A stretch of 53,141 nt of DNA from an uncultured Alphaproteobacteria bacterium (GCA_944393685.1 CALYAW010000009.1:1-53141); one strand, 5' to 3'; numbered from the stretch's first letter, positions 17,301-26,251 are shown. Made by a program: numbers and translations. Notes: a model not told the origin generated them from the sequence alone.

Positions 17301-18258
17301 AAAATATTATGCTGCCATTGATCTGGGTACAAATTCATGTCGATTGTTGATTTGTGATGAAAATGGCAAACAAGTTTGTGCACAGACGCAGCCAACACGC
17401 TTGGGAGAAGGGTTGTATAAGGGAAATAGATTTACAACCGATGCCATGGAGCGAGGTATTAAATGCTTTTTTGAATATAAGCAATTATTGGATAAATATA
17501 ATGTGGTAAAACTTCGTGCTGTGGCAACGGCAGCTTGTCGGATGGCGGATAACAGCGATGAATTTTTGAAAAAAGTTTATGATGAATCTCATATTCAGCT
17601 GGAAGTTATTAATGGCTATGAAGAGGCTCGCCTGAATTTGAAAGGGGCTTTGAGCCATGTATGCGGCAAAAGTAAATACGTTGTTTTGTATGATTTGGGT
17701 GGGGGTTCAACGGAAATTACTTTGGCTACAAATACTACAAACCCCCATATTTTGCATACAATTTCCATTCCTTGGGGGGCGCGTAATGCCTCGGAGGCTT
17801 TTGACTTGGTCGAATATCGTGAAGAAAATGCCGCGAAATTGCGTCAAGATATCAAAGCCAGAGTGGAGAGCTTTGTCAAAAAATCTTATTTGGAAAATTA
17901 TATTGAAGACGTGTGTTTTGTTGCAACTTCAAGTACTCCGTTGCGTTTGGCTTGTATGATTTCCGAAATGGGAAAATACGATCGAGATGCTGCAGATGGA
18001 ATGAGTATGAAACGTGAAGATATGGATACAGCAATTGATAAAATTTTGCATTCACGCCGAGCAGAGATGGCGGATAATCCCTATATCGGTGATAAAAGAT
18101 CTTATATTTTTATTGCCGCCAGTATTATTTTTCGTACGATTTATGAGGGGCTTGGTGTTAAGGAAATAACGGCTTCTCTTAAAAGTGCAAAAGATGGTAT
18201 TGTGGCCGAATTGATTGAAAGTGATAAAAAGGATGAAAAAATTAACAAAGTCGGCTAA
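17293..18258 (+). CDS. Ppx/GppA family phosphatase (second tandem copy)
   Basis: A 321-residue paralogue of the preceding gene. It has 'AAIDLGTNSCRLLI' at about 8-21, 'YDLGGGSTEITL' near 145 and 'ATSSTPLRLA' where the first copy has 'GTSGTVTVLG'. The changed third loop (no Gly-Thr-Val run) suggests a shifted activity. The ATG at 17293 is 8 nt inside the previous gene with GAGGAG upstream, so the pair is translationally coupled. It also overlaps rlmE by 26 nt. Ppx/GppA next to rlmE is common in alphaproteobacteria; two copies are less usual. Confidence 0.88.
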   Translation: MTEKYYAAIDLGTNSCRLLICDENGKQVCAQTQPTRLGEGLYKGNRFTTDAMERGIKCFFEYKQLLDKYNVVKLRAVATAACRMADNSDEFLKKVYDESHIQLEVINGYEEARLNLKGALSHVCGKSKYVVLYDLGGGSTEITLATNTTNPHILHTISIPWGARNASEAFDLVEYREENAAKLRQDIKARVESFVKKSYLENYIEDVCFVATSSTPLRLACMISEMGKYDRDAADGMSMKREDMDTAIDKILHSRRAEMADNPYIGDKRSYIFIAASIIFRTIYEGLGVKEITASLKSAKDGIVAELIESDKKDEKINKVG

Positions 18259-18940
18259 GGAGATTACCGGACGTCACGCTCTGAGTGTTCGAGTTAAGAC
18301 TTCTAAGTTTAAGAAAAAATCTTCCAATCAATGGTTGGCTCGACAGCTTAATGATCCTTATGTGGCTGAAGCGCAAAGACAAGGGTATCGTTCTCGCGCG
18401 GCTTTTAAGTTAATTCAATTGGATGAGAAATTTAAGTTTTTGGGTAAGGGAAAAACAATTGTTGATTTAGGGTGCGCACCTGGCGGGTGGACACAAGTAG
18501 CCGTGGCTCGGAATAAAGGCAGAGGTCAGGTTGTCGGTATAGATATCTTAGAGACAAAGTATATTGATGGGGCGACTTTGTTATGTCAGGATTTTACGGA
18601 TGAAGAAGCTCCGCAGATGTTAAAAGACATGCTAAAAGGCGAGCCCGATATTGTGATGAGTGATATGGCGGCCAATACGACCGGGCACCAACAGACAGAT
18701 CATCTTAGAACAATAGGTTTGGTGGAGTTGGCGTATGAATTTGCCAAGGAAGTATTGGCTAAAGGGGGAATTTTTATTGCCAAAGTTTTTCAAGGTGGAG
18801 CAGAAGGCGAATTATTGGCTGATGCTAAGAAAAATTTTCAAAAAGTTGTTCATTTTAAGCCTGATGCAAGTCGAAAACAAAGTCCCGAGACATATTTGGT
18901 GGCTTTGGGGTATAAAGGTCGTTGTGAGAATAAGGCTTAA
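18233..18940 (+). CDS. rlmE: 23S rRNA 2'-O-uridine methyltransferase RlmE
   Basis: A 235-residue methyltransferase of the FtsJ/RrmJ family that methylates U2552 (E. coli numbering) in the 23S A-loop. 'SRAAFKLIQLDEKF' carries the first catalytic lysine, 'VVDLG/IVDLGCAPGGWTQV' is the SAM loop, 'DIVMSDMA' gives the aspartate, and 'FIAKVFQGG' the second lysine. An N-terminal basic extension of about 30 residues is typical of alphaproteobacterial members. The ATG at 18233 lies inside the ppx gene; upstream TTG/GTG starts are possible. Confidence 0.93.
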   Translation: MKKLTKSAKEITGRHALSVRVKTSKFKKKSSNQWLARQLNDPYVAEAQRQGYRSRAAFKLIQLDEKFKFLGKGKTIVDLGCAPGGWTQVAVARNKGRGQVVGIDILETKYIDGATLLCQDFTDEEAPQMLKDMLKGEPDIVMSDMAANTTGHQQTDHLRTIGLVELAYEFAKEVLAKGGIFIAKVFQGGAEGELLADAKKNFQKVVHFKPDASRKQSPETYLVALGYKGRCENKA

Positions 18941-19009
18941 TTATTACGGAGACGCTTTGGAAAATTGATGTTATGATTTTTTTGTAAGTTGGCAGAAAAG
19001 GAATATTTT

Positions 19010-20221
19010 ATGCAATCGGGAGCCAGATATCGGGCTGTTTGGGAACTTATAAGCGAGATTTTTAAGGATGAAAAACCCGCAGATTATATTGTTAATGATT
19101 ATATGCGCGCCAGAAAATATATAGGTTCAAAAGATCGCCGTTTTATTACGGAAAAAGTTTGGCAGATTATTCGTAATCGTTTGAAACTTTCGTTTGACGC
19201 AGCGTCTCTTGATCCTAGACGAATTTTATTGTGGAGTGAACGCGATAATTTAGATGAAGTCTTTGACGGATCTCAATATGGGTTGGAAGTAATAAGTGAT
19301 GAAGAAAAGCTATGGTTGTCAAAAGATAATGAACAGCCTTATCCTGACTATGTTGAGGCGGAGTGTCCGCAATGGCTGTTTGCAAAAATTAAAAATATAG
19401 AGTTTTGTAAGGCGTTAAATCAGCCGGCAGAAGCGAACTTTCGTGCTCACAACCATAGTCGAGAAGATGTGTTAAAACGTCTGGAAAGTGAAGGCTTTGA
19501 CGTTGTTCCGACAACTTATTCTCCTTATGGAATAAAATGCAAAAACAGGATTAGTTTACCCAATTGTATGACATATCAAGATGGGTGGATGGAAGTACAA
19601 GATGAGGCCTCACAACTAGCGGCAATTTTATGCGATGTAAAGCCAAATCATAAGATTATAGATTATTGTTGCGGGGCAGGCGGAAAAAGTTTGGCTTTGT
19701 CACATATCCTTGCTAACAAAGGAAAAATCCTGTGCTATGACGCAATCGCCAAACGTATGGAAAATATAAAGCCAAGACTGGAAAGACTTGGGGTAAAAAA
19801 TATTGAGTTGACAGATATTATTGCAGATAATGATAGAGATTTTGACCGATTTATTGTAGATGCGCCGTGTTCGGGTACAGGCACTTGGCGGCGCAGTCCA
19901 GATGCAAAATTTCGTCTTAGCGAAAAATCGTTGATTGATTTAAACAAAGTTCAAATAGAAATCTTGAACACCGCTGCGGCAAAGGTAAAAATCGGCGGCT
20001 GGCTCATTTATATGACTTGTTCTGTTCTTCAAGAAGAAAACGAGCATATTATTAATCGTTTTATGGTTGAACATAAAGAATTCAGTTTTGTGAATATTAA
20101 AGATATTTGGGAAAAGCATATTGATGTGCCATATCCTCATAAAAGTGAAAATATGTTGCGGCTGTCTCCTTTGTCTACAGGAACAGACGGCTTTTTTATT
20201 TGTATTATGAGAAAACAATAA
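19010..20221 (+). CDS. RsmB/NOP-family rRNA m5C methyltransferase
   Basis: A 403-residue protein. The N-terminal half is a NusB-like helical domain ('ADYIVNDYMRARKYIGSKDR'). The C-terminal SAM domain has 'IIDYCCGAGGKSLAL', then the two catalytic cysteine motifs 'DAPCSGTGTWRR' and 'TCSVLQEEN'. This matches RsmB-type 16S rRNA cytosine-5 methyltransferases. AAGGA lies 7 nt before the ATG at 19010; the longer frame needs a TTG. It follows rlmE by 69 nt, forming a small rRNA-modification group. Confidence 0.9.
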   Translation: MQSGARYRAVWELISEIFKDEKPADYIVNDYMRARKYIGSKDRRFITEKVWQIIRNRLKLSFDAASLDPRRILLWSERDNLDEVFDGSQYGLEVISDEEKLWLSKDNEQPYPDYVEAECPQWLFAKIKNIEFCKALNQPAEANFRAHNHSREDVLKRLESEGFDVVPTTYSPYGIKCKNRISLPNCMTYQDGWMEVQDEASQLAAILCDVKPNHKIIDYCCGAGGKSLALSHILANKGKILCYDAIAKRMENIKPRLERLGVKNIELTDIIADNDRDFDRFIVDAPCSGTGTWRRSPDAKFRLSEKSLIDLNKVQIEILNTAAAKVKIGGWLIYMTCSVLQEENEHIINRFMVEHKEFSFVNIKDIWEKHIDVPYPHKSENMLRLSPLSTGTDGFFICIMRKQ

Positions 20222-20224
20222 AGT

Positions 20225-20548
20225 TTAAAGAGTTTTATTGTTTTGCTGATATATATATGAGATGATTTCGGCAACGGCGGCAAATGCTTCTAGCGGAATT
20301 TCTTCATTTATGTCAACCGCTCGTAGAATTTGTATAAGATCGGCATCTTGACGGATTTCGATATTGTTGTCCAGGGCCAATTGGATAATTTTTTGAGCAA
20401 TTTCTCCCTGACCTTTGGCTGTTACAATCGGAGCATTGTGTTTTTGTGCATCATACGATAAAGCAACCGCATAATTGCTATTATCTGTGGACAAATTGCC
20501 GGTCTTGTTGTTTTGGAAGTTGTTTGTGCTATTATCTTTATCAGACAT
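20225..20548 (-). CDS. FlhB-like cytoplasmic-domain protein (FhlX type)
   Basis: A 107-residue protein equivalent to the C-terminal cytoplasmic domain of FlhB/YscU without the membrane part. 'YAVALSYDAQKHNAPIVTAKG' aligns to the stretch just after the cleavage site of the full FlhB at 33663-34736, and the rest follows to the C-terminus ('EEIPLEAFAAVAEIISYIY'). The NPTH autocleavage motif is absent: the domain begins after a low-complexity Asn/Thr/Ser-rich head of about 25 residues. It is divergent from flgB. FhlX-type proteins can partly stand in for FlhB-C; a role in export-substrate switching is inferred. Confidence 0.8.
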   Translation of the reverse strand: MSDKDNSTNNFQNNKTGNLSTDNSNYAVALSYDAQKHNAPIVTAKGQGEIAQKIIQLALDNNIEIRQDADLIQILRAVDINEEIPLEAFAAVAEIISYIYQQNNKTL

Positions 20549-20622
20549 GTGAGCCGGACCTTGGTTATGAATTACTTTTATGTATTCTAACTTTGGGATG
20601 AAAAGAAGGCAAGAGCTTTATT

Positions 20623-20638
20623 TGGCACGGGGCTTGCA
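20623..20638 (+). promoter_or_regulatory. Sigma-54 (RpoN) promoter of flgB-flgC-fliE
   Basis: TGGCACG-N4-TTGCA matches the -24/-12 consensus at essentially every position, with GG at 20624-20625 and GC at 20636-20637. It lies about 50 nt before the flgB start, giving a leader of about 40 nt. RpoN control of late flagellar genes is known in Caulobacter and relatives. Confidence 0.85.
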
Positions 20639-20687
20639 TGTTTGTTGCATGAGGGGACATGTAACCGTTAGTGGGGAGCTTTTTAAG

Positions 20688-21083
20688 ATGGATTTTAAAA
20701 ATCTTTCGGTTTTTAATACGGCCAGTCATAATATGCAGTATTTGTCGGCAAAACAAAAAGTTATTGCTGAGAATATTGCTAATGTCAATACACCAGGCTA
20801 TGTGGCGCGAGATATTGAGAAGCCTTCATTCGAATCTGACGTATCTTCATCTGTCGCGTTGAAATTGACAAATCCTAAGCATATTGGTTTAAAAAATAGT
20901 CGATCTTATCGGATCTATACTCCGAATCCGACAGCCGCTCTTACAATTGACGGAAATGGCGTGATTTTGGAAGATCAAATGAATCAGGCCAGCAAAGCAA
21001 GCAGTGAATACAAAAAAACAATAACCATCCTTAATAAATATAAGTCGCTTCTACAAATAGCGAATACCAAGATTAATGCTTAA
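20688..21083 (+). CDS. flgB: Flagellar basal-body rod protein FlgB
   Basis: A 131-residue proximal rod protein. The N-terminal signature 'KQKVIAENIANVNTPGYVARD' is the flagellar rod/hook helix motif. The frame extends upstream to 20580, but the ATG at 20688 has GGGGAG about 9 nt upstream and lies after the sigma-54 promoter, so it is the start. It is the first gene of flgB-flgC-fliE, 14 nt before flgC. The product is exported by the type III apparatus (FliQ, FliR and FlhB are at 33.6-35.8 kb). Confidence 0.93.
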   Translation: MDFKNLSVFNTASHNMQYLSAKQKVIAENIANVNTPGYVARDIEKPSFESDVSSSVALKLTNPKHIGLKNSRSYRIYTPNPTAALTIDGNGVILEDQMNQASKASSEYKKTITILNKYKSLLQIANTKINA

Positions 21084-21097
21084 GAAAGGGAATGCCG

Positions 21098-21511
21098 ATG
21101 CCAAATAATCTGTCTGTCAGTGCTGATATTGCCGCTTCGGGAATGCGCGTGCAAGCTGAGCGTTTGAAAGTGATTTCCCAGAATATGGCTAATGCAGATT
21201 CCGTATCTAGTGTTCCTGGTGGAGAGCCTTACCGTCGTCAGGTTGTCAGCTTTCAGAATTATGTTGATCAAGAAACCGGAGCGCAAATGGTGCGGGTGAA
21301 TAAAATTGGGTATGATAATTCTCAATTTGAGAAAAAATATGAACCTAACAATCCCGGAGCAGATGCAAATGGCTATGTCTTGTTGCCAAATGTGAATCCG
21401 TTGATTGAAATGATGGATATGAAAGAAGCTCAGAGAGCTTATGAGGCAAATATGAATATGATGCGGACTGCTCGTGAAATGAGTTCCGCAGCTTTAGATA
21501 TTTTGAAATAA
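21098..21511 (+). CDS. flgC: Flagellar basal-body rod protein FlgC
   Basis: A 137-residue proximal rod protein. The N-terminal 'ASGMRVQAERLKVISQNMANADS' and C-terminal 'EAQRAYEANMNMMRTAREM' helices form the rod coiled coil. Of two in-frame ATGs (21092, 21098) the second is spaced 7 nt from AAAGGG. It sits between flgB and fliE. Confidence 0.95.
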   Translation: MPNNLSVSADIAASGMRVQAERLKVISQNMANADSVSSVPGGEPYRRQVVSFQNYVDQETGAQMVRVNKIGYDNSQFEKKYEPNNPGADANGYVLLPNVNPLIEMMDMKEAQRAYEANMNMMRTAREMSSAALDILK

Positions 21512-21522
21512 GGGGATAAATT

Positions 21523-21849
21523 GTGATTAGTAATGTTTCCAGTGCGTTAAATGCATACCAACAAGCGTTAAGTCGAATTAATGCCAATGAGCAAAAAATT
21601 GCCTCCGTTGCCGGCGTCGAGCAACCCAAAGAGCAAGGTTTCGGAGATATGGTTAAAGCTGCGGTTGAAGATGTCTCCGTTTTGCATAAACAAGCGGAAA
21701 TGACATCTATTTCGGCGATTCAAGGTAAAGCGGATATTCAAGATGTCGTTCTGGCGGTGTCTAATGCCGAGGTCGCTTTGGAAACTGTTGTGGCTGTTCG
21801 TGATACAGCAATAAAAGCCTATAATACAATTATGCAAATGCCTATTTAG
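21523..21849 (+). CDS. fliE: Flagellar hook-basal body complex protein FliE
   Basis: A 108-residue adaptor that joins the MS ring/export gate to the rod. 'GFGDMVKAAVEDV' and 'DIQDVVLAVSNAEVALETVVAVRDTAIKAYNTIMQMPI' are characteristic FliE segments. The start is GTG with AGGGG 7 nt upstream. It is the last gene of the flgB operon; no strong terminator is visible before mraY. Confidence 0.95.
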   Translation: MISNVSSALNAYQQALSRINANEQKIASVAGVEQPKEQGFGDMVKAAVEDVSVLHKQAEMTSISAIQGKADIQDVVLAVSNAEVALETVVAVRDTAIKAYNTIMQMPI

Positions 21850-21965
21850 TTTGTTTTATTCGTTATCTTATTCTTGGTATTTGATATAAGGCATGTTTGG
21901 CTGTTTTTATGCAATATAATAACTTATCATGCGTTGTTTTCTTTAATATTTATTTAGATTTGCAA

Positions 21966-21974
21966 TGTTATAAT
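21966..21974 (+). promoter_or_regulatory. Extended -10 promoter for the mraY-fts cluster
   Basis: TGTTATAAT is an extended -10 element (TG-N-TATAAT) about 32 nt before the mraY start, with no good -35. A near-CtrA pattern (TTAA-N7-TTAG, 21943-21957) lies just upstream but may be chance in AT-rich DNA. Confidence 0.45.
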
Positions 21975-22005
21975 GCGACAAAGTTTTAATTTTGAGGATA
22001 GTTCA

Positions 22006-23082
22006 ATGTTGCAATATCTGTTTAATCTACTATCGGCACCTGATTACTTGAATACCGTTTATTCCCGTTGTTTTATGGCATTTTTTGTGGCTTTAATATT
22101 GGCTCTTTCTTTTGGAGACAGATTAATTAAGATATTGCATGCTCATCAATCAAAAGGTCAGCCAATTCGTGAAGATGGACCAAAAACGCATCTGCTTACC
22201 AAAAAAGGAACACCAACAATGGGGGGGCTGTTGATTCTTGGCGCATCCATTGTTAGTATGTTGATTTGTGCGGATTTGCTTAATCCTATGGTTTGGATTT
22301 GTATCCTAGTCTTGTTGGTCTTTGGATTTGTCGGTTTTGCAGATGATTATGTCAAAGTCACCAAGCAAACGGCTAATGCTATGACGGCAAAAATGAAACT
22401 ACTTTTGCAATTTTCAACAGCTTTTTTATCTGTTGGAGTTATTTCTTATTTAATGCCTGAAAATGAACGTTTTGTTCTGCATTTTCCATATTTTGTTAAT
22501 CTATTTATAGATTTGTGGTGGTTCTATGTACCATTTGCTATGGTGGTAATTGTTGGTAGTTCTAATGCCGTTAATCTTAGCGATGGTTTGGATGGTTTGG
22601 CTTCGGGATTGCTGATTATTGCCTTTACGGTATTTATGATTTTTTCCTATATTGTGGGTTCTGAATTTGTTCAAGAGTATTACTTGCAGCCTGTTCCTTA
22701 CGGGGCAGAAGTGGCAGTCGTTTGCGCAGCCGTGATTGGAGCTTGTTTAGGCTTTTTGTGGTTTAATGCCGCTCCGGCTAAAGTCTTTATGGGAGATACA
22801 GGCTCTTTGGCTTTGGGCGGCTTGTTGGGGACGGTGGCTGTGATGTTAAAACAAGAAATCTTGTTGGCCGTTGTCGGGTTTGTCTTTGTCGCGGAGGCCC
22901 TATCTGTTATGATGCAGGTCTTTTGGTTTAGGCATACGGGAGGTAAGAGATTTTTTAAAATGGCGCCTATTCATCATCACTTTGAACAATGCGGTTGGCC
23001 GGAGACAAGGGTCGTATTGCGCTTTTGGATTGTTGGGGTGATTTTGGCGGTTATTGGTTTGATGGCATTGCAAATGAGATAA
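22006..23082 (+). CDS. mraY: Phospho-N-acetylmuramoyl-pentapeptide transferase
   Basis: A 358-residue polytopic enzyme. It makes lipid I from UDP-MurNAc-pentapeptide and undecaprenyl phosphate at the inner membrane. 'KKGTPTMGGLLIL', 'FADDYVKVT' (catalytic DD), 'NAVNLSDGLDGLA' and 'PIHHHFEQCGWPE' are the family motifs. The ATG at 22006 has GAGGA 7 nt upstream; the longer frame from 21973 has none. It opens the division/cell-wall cluster, 10 nt before ftsW. No murD lies between mraY and ftsW, unlike the classical order. Confidence 0.97.
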   Translation: MLQYLFNLLSAPDYLNTVYSRCFMAFFVALILALSFGDRLIKILHAHQSKGQPIREDGPKTHLLTKKGTPTMGGLLILGASIVSMLICADLLNPMVWICILVLLVFGFVGFADDYVKVTKQTANAMTAKMKLLLQFSTAFLSVGVISYLMPENERFVLHFPYFVNLFIDLWWFYVPFAMVVIVGSSNAVNLSDGLDGLASGLLIIAFTVFMIFSYIVGSEFVQEYYLQPVPYGAEVAVVCAAVIGACLGFLWFNAAPAKVFMGDTGSLALGGLLGTVAVMLKQEILLAVVGFVFVAEALSVMMQVFWFRHTGGKRFFKMAPIHHHFEQCGWPETRVVLRFWIVGVILAVIGLMALQMR

Positions 23083-23091
23083 AAGGAAAAA

Positions 23092-24219
23092 ATGATAAGT
23101 TTTTCGAGAAACAGCCGCAGTATTTTTGCCAATTGGTGGTGGACTATTGATAAAGTTCTGCTAGTGATGTTTGCGGCAATTATCATTCTCGGAGCTTTTT
23201 TGACTTTTTCGGCCAGTCCTTCGGTGGCAAACAGAATTGGATATGGTAGCTTCCATTTTGTAAAAAAACAGATGATGTTTTTACCGTTGGCAGTTATCGG
23301 AATGTTGTTTTTATCAATGATGTCTCTTAAAAATATTCGCCGAATTTCTGTTATTGGATATGTTGCCACTCTGTTATTAATGTTTTTGACCTTGTTTTTC
23401 GGAATTGAAAATAAAGGGGCTACGCGGTGGATATCAATATTAGGTTTTCAGTTGCAGCCATCCGAATTTGTAAAACCTTTATTTGTAATGGTGGCGGCTC
23501 TGTTGTTTGAGGCTGGTAAAAAATATCAAGATTTTCCAGGGATGATTTTGTCGGCAGGATTGTTTGGTGTAACTTCCATTTTATTGTTGGCTCAGCCTGA
23601 TGTAGGGATGTTTATTGTGGTGGGCGTAATTTGGTGCTTTCAATTGTTTTTGGCCGGCCTTCCGTTGATTTTTGTATGGGTGATTATTGCTGTTGCCGTG
23701 GTCGGTGCCGTTGGAATTTATGCTTTTTTCCCCCATGTTCAGGCTCGTGTTTTGCAGTTGTTTTCTTCTGAACTCAGTTATCAAGTGAAAAAAGCAATGG
23801 CTGCTTTTGAAAATGGAGGATGGTTTGGTGTTGGACCAGGGGAAGGTGTGGCTAAACTTCATATTCCTGATGCACATACGGATTTTATTTTTGCGGTTGC
23901 TGCGGAAGAATATGGTATGGTCTTTTGCCTTGTTATGGTGGGGCTTTTTGCTGCAATTGTTATTCGTACAATGCTGTTGTCATGTAAAGAAAATAGCTTT
24001 TTTATTATTTTGGCATCTACCGGGTTGGCTGCAAGTTTTGGGTTGCAAGCAATTATTAATATGGCTTCAACACTTCATATCGGTCCGACCAAAGGAATGG
24101 CTTTGCCATTTGTTTCCTATGGTGGGTCCGCGCTTTTGGGAACAGCTCTGGGAATGGGAATGCTTCTTGCCATAACACGTAAAAATGTTCATGCGGAGGA
24201 TAAAGATGAAGAATACTGA
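23092..24219 (+). CDS. ftsW: Septal peptidoglycan glycosyltransferase FtsW
   Basis: A 375-residue SEDS-family membrane protein that polymerises lipid II at the septum together with FtsI. 'GATRWI' with 'LQPSEFVKPLFV' and the C-terminal 'LHIGPTKGMALPFVSYGGSALLGTALGMG' are SEDS hallmarks. About ten membrane helices fit the family. The last 14 nt overlap the start of murG, which couples their translation. Confidence 0.95.
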   Translation: MISFSRNSRSIFANWWWTIDKVLLVMFAAIIILGAFLTFSASPSVANRIGYGSFHFVKKQMMFLPLAVIGMLFLSMMSLKNIRRISVIGYVATLLLMFLTLFFGIENKGATRWISILGFQLQPSEFVKPLFVMVAALLFEAGKKYQDFPGMILSAGLFGVTSILLLAQPDVGMFIVVGVIWCFQLFLAGLPLIFVWVIIAVAVVGAVGIYAFFPHVQARVLQLFSSELSYQVKKAMAAFENGGWFGVGPGEGVAKLHIPDAHTDFIFAVAAEEYGMVFCLVMVGLFAAIVIRTMLLSCKENSFFIILASTGLAASFGLQAIINMASTLHIGPTKGMALPFVSYGGSALLGTALGMGMLLAITRKNVHAEDKDEEY

Positions 24220-25315
24220 GGCAAAAAAACCGTTGATTGTGTTGACTGCGGGAGGAACGGGTGGTCATGTCTATCCAGCAGAATCTTTGGCTGAGGAATT
24301 GGAACGACGCGGTTATGATTTGATGTTGATTACTGATTGTCGCGGTAAGGATAATTACAAAGGAAAACTTGGTCAGATACCTAATGTGGCAGTGTTTTCG
24401 GGGGGAATTGTCGGTAAGTCTAAATTATTTAAATTGCAAAGTTTGTGTAAAACGTGTGTGGGGATTATTCAGGCAATGTTTGTGCTGCTGAAAAAACGTC
24501 CTGTTTGTGTGGTTGGATTTGGCGGATATGCTTCTTTTCCGGCTTCTGTTGCGGCTTTGCTTCTAGGAATAGATTTGGTTTTGCATGAACAGAATTCGGT
24601 TATGAGTAGAACTAATCGATATTTATGTAAATACGCGGCTTTGATAGCTCAGAGTTTTCGGAATGTAAAAAATGTTCCCGTAGGTGCAAAAAGTATTTTA
24701 TGCGGGATGCCGGTTAGAGCAAATATTGCGGCTCTTGCAGATAAAACTTTTACTCCTCCTAAAGAAGAAAAATTTCAGATCGTGGTTTTGGGAGGAAGTC
24801 AAGGCGCTAAGATATTTGGAGAAGTTGTTCCGCAAGCCATACAGATGTTATCTCCGCAAAAACAAAAACTTTTGAAAATATTCCAGCAATGTCGTAAGGG
24901 CGAAGAAAAGCTTATTGAAAAAAAATATGAAAATACAGAAAGCGAAATCGTAGTCAGCCATTTTTTTGAAAATATGGCTGAACTTTATGCCGGAACGCAT
25001 TTGATAATTTCACGTTCGGGAGCATCATCCGTATCCGAGATTGCTGTTGCCGCTATTCCTTCTGTTTTGGTTCCTTTGCCGACAGCAGCAGATGATCATC
25101 AAACCTCAAACACAAAGGATTTGCTTGATGCGGGAGGGGCTGTTGTTTTGGCTCAAGATGAATTTGCTCCTGAAAAACTTAAGCGGATACTTGAAGATTT
25201 GATGCAAGATGGTACTCTTTTAATAAAAATGTCGGCTAACGCGCGTAAAGTTGGCATTAAAGATGCGGCACGACGATTTGCAGATGCAATTGAAAAAGAA
25301 GTTCTCAAAGCATAA
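24206..25315 (+). CDS. murG: UDP-GlcNAc:lipid I N-acetylglucosaminyltransferase MurG
   Basis: A 369-residue GT28 enzyme that converts lipid I to lipid II on the cytoplasmic membrane face. 'TAGGTGGHVYPA' is the N-terminal glycine-rich loop, 'GFGGYASFPA' and 'LHEQNSVMSRTNR' contact acceptor, and 'VLGGSQGAKIF' with 'ISRSGASSVSEIA' form the donor site. GGAGG 6 nt upstream fixes the start at 24206, inside the end of ftsW. Confidence 0.97.
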   Translation: MKNTEAKKPLIVLTAGGTGGHVYPAESLAEELERRGYDLMLITDCRGKDNYKGKLGQIPNVAVFSGGIVGKSKLFKLQSLCKTCVGIIQAMFVLLKKRPVCVVGFGGYASFPASVAALLLGIDLVLHEQNSVMSRTNRYLCKYAALIAQSFRNVKNVPVGAKSILCGMPVRANIAALADKTFTPPKEEKFQIVVLGGSQGAKIFGEVVPQAIQMLSPQKQKLLKIFQQCRKGEEKLIEKKYENTESEIVVSHFFENMAELYAGTHLIISRSGASSVSEIAVAAIPSVLVPLPTAADDHQTSNTKDLLDAGGAVVLAQDEFAPEKLKRILEDLMQDGTLLIKMSANARKVGIKDAARRFADAIEKEVLKA

Positions 25316-25327
25316 AGGAGAAAGGCG

Positions 25328-26251
25328 ATGTTTGGTATAGGGCACAGAAAAAATGACTTGGTAAAACTTCTTCCCGAGGTGAGAGGACGCTATGTATGTG
25401 ATGAGCCCTTGGCAAAACATACGTGGTTTGGTGTCGGAGGCCCTGCTGAGGTTATGTTCTATCCTGAAGATGATCAGGATTTGGAGTGGTTTATGCGCAC
25501 AAAACCTTATAATCTTCCGATATGCGTAATTGGCGGGGGCTCAAACTTGTTGGTGCGCGATGGTGGCGTGCCGGGCGTTGTCATAAAATTGGACAGTAAG
25601 TATTATCGTCGCTGTGAAATGGGAGATGGAATGATAACTTGTGGTGCCGGAATGCGCAATGCCGAGTTAAAAAAAATTATGTTAGATAATAAACTTGGAG
25701 GGTTGGAATTTTTGGTCTCTGTTCCCGGGCATTTAGGGGGCTCAATAAAAACCAATGCCGGATGTTTTGGAAAAGAAACAAAGGATGTGTTACTGAAAGT
25801 GACTATTGTAAACGGAGAAGGAGAAAAGCGTGAAGTACCGGTGGAAGAGTTAAGACTGGGATATCGCAGCAGTTGTTTTCCCGATGATTGGATAATTACT
25901 TCTCTTACTCTTAAAACTCAACCTCAAGATCCTGAAAAAACAAAAGAAATTATGGCTGAGCAGAAGGCGTATCGTGAAAAATCTCAGCCCTATAATGTAC
26001 GGACGGCAGGTTCTACTTTCAAGAATCCGGAAGGATTGCGCGCTTGGGAGTTAATTAAAAAATCGGGTTGCGCCGAGTTGCAAATAAATGGTGCCAAGGT
26101 CTCTGAAAAACATTGTAATTTTTTGGTGAATACAGGAAAAGCTACGGCTCACGATCTTGAAACATTGGGAGAAACAATTGTGCAGAAAGTCAAAGAGCAC
26201 ACAGCGATTACTCTGGAATGGGAAGTCAAACGTTTGGGTATACACAAGTAA
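25328..26251 (+). CDS. murB: UDP-N-acetylenolpyruvoylglucosamine reductase
   Basis: A 307-residue FAD enzyme that reduces UDP-GlcNAc-enolpyruvate to UDP-MurNAc. 'HTWFGVGGPAEV' and 'IGGGSNLLVRDGG' form the FAD-binding domain; 'RSSCFP' and 'AGSTFKNPEG' (catalytic serine) follow. This matches type I/II MurB of normal length. It is separated by 12 nt from murG and ends exactly where ftsQ begins. murC, which usually precedes it, is missing. Confidence 0.96.
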   Translation: MFGIGHRKNDLVKLLPEVRGRYVCDEPLAKHTWFGVGGPAEVMFYPEDDQDLEWFMRTKPYNLPICVIGGGSNLLVRDGGVPGVVIKLDSKYYRRCEMGDGMITCGAGMRNAELKKIMLDNKLGGLEFLVSVPGHLGGSIKTNAGCFGKETKDVLLKVTIVNGEGEKREVPVEELRLGYRSSCFPDDWIITSLTLKTQPQDPEKTKEIMAEQKAYREKSQPYNVRTAGSTFKNPEGLRAWELIKKSGCAELQINGAKVSEKHCNFLVNTGKATAHDLETLGETIVQKVKEHTAITLEWEVKRLGIHK

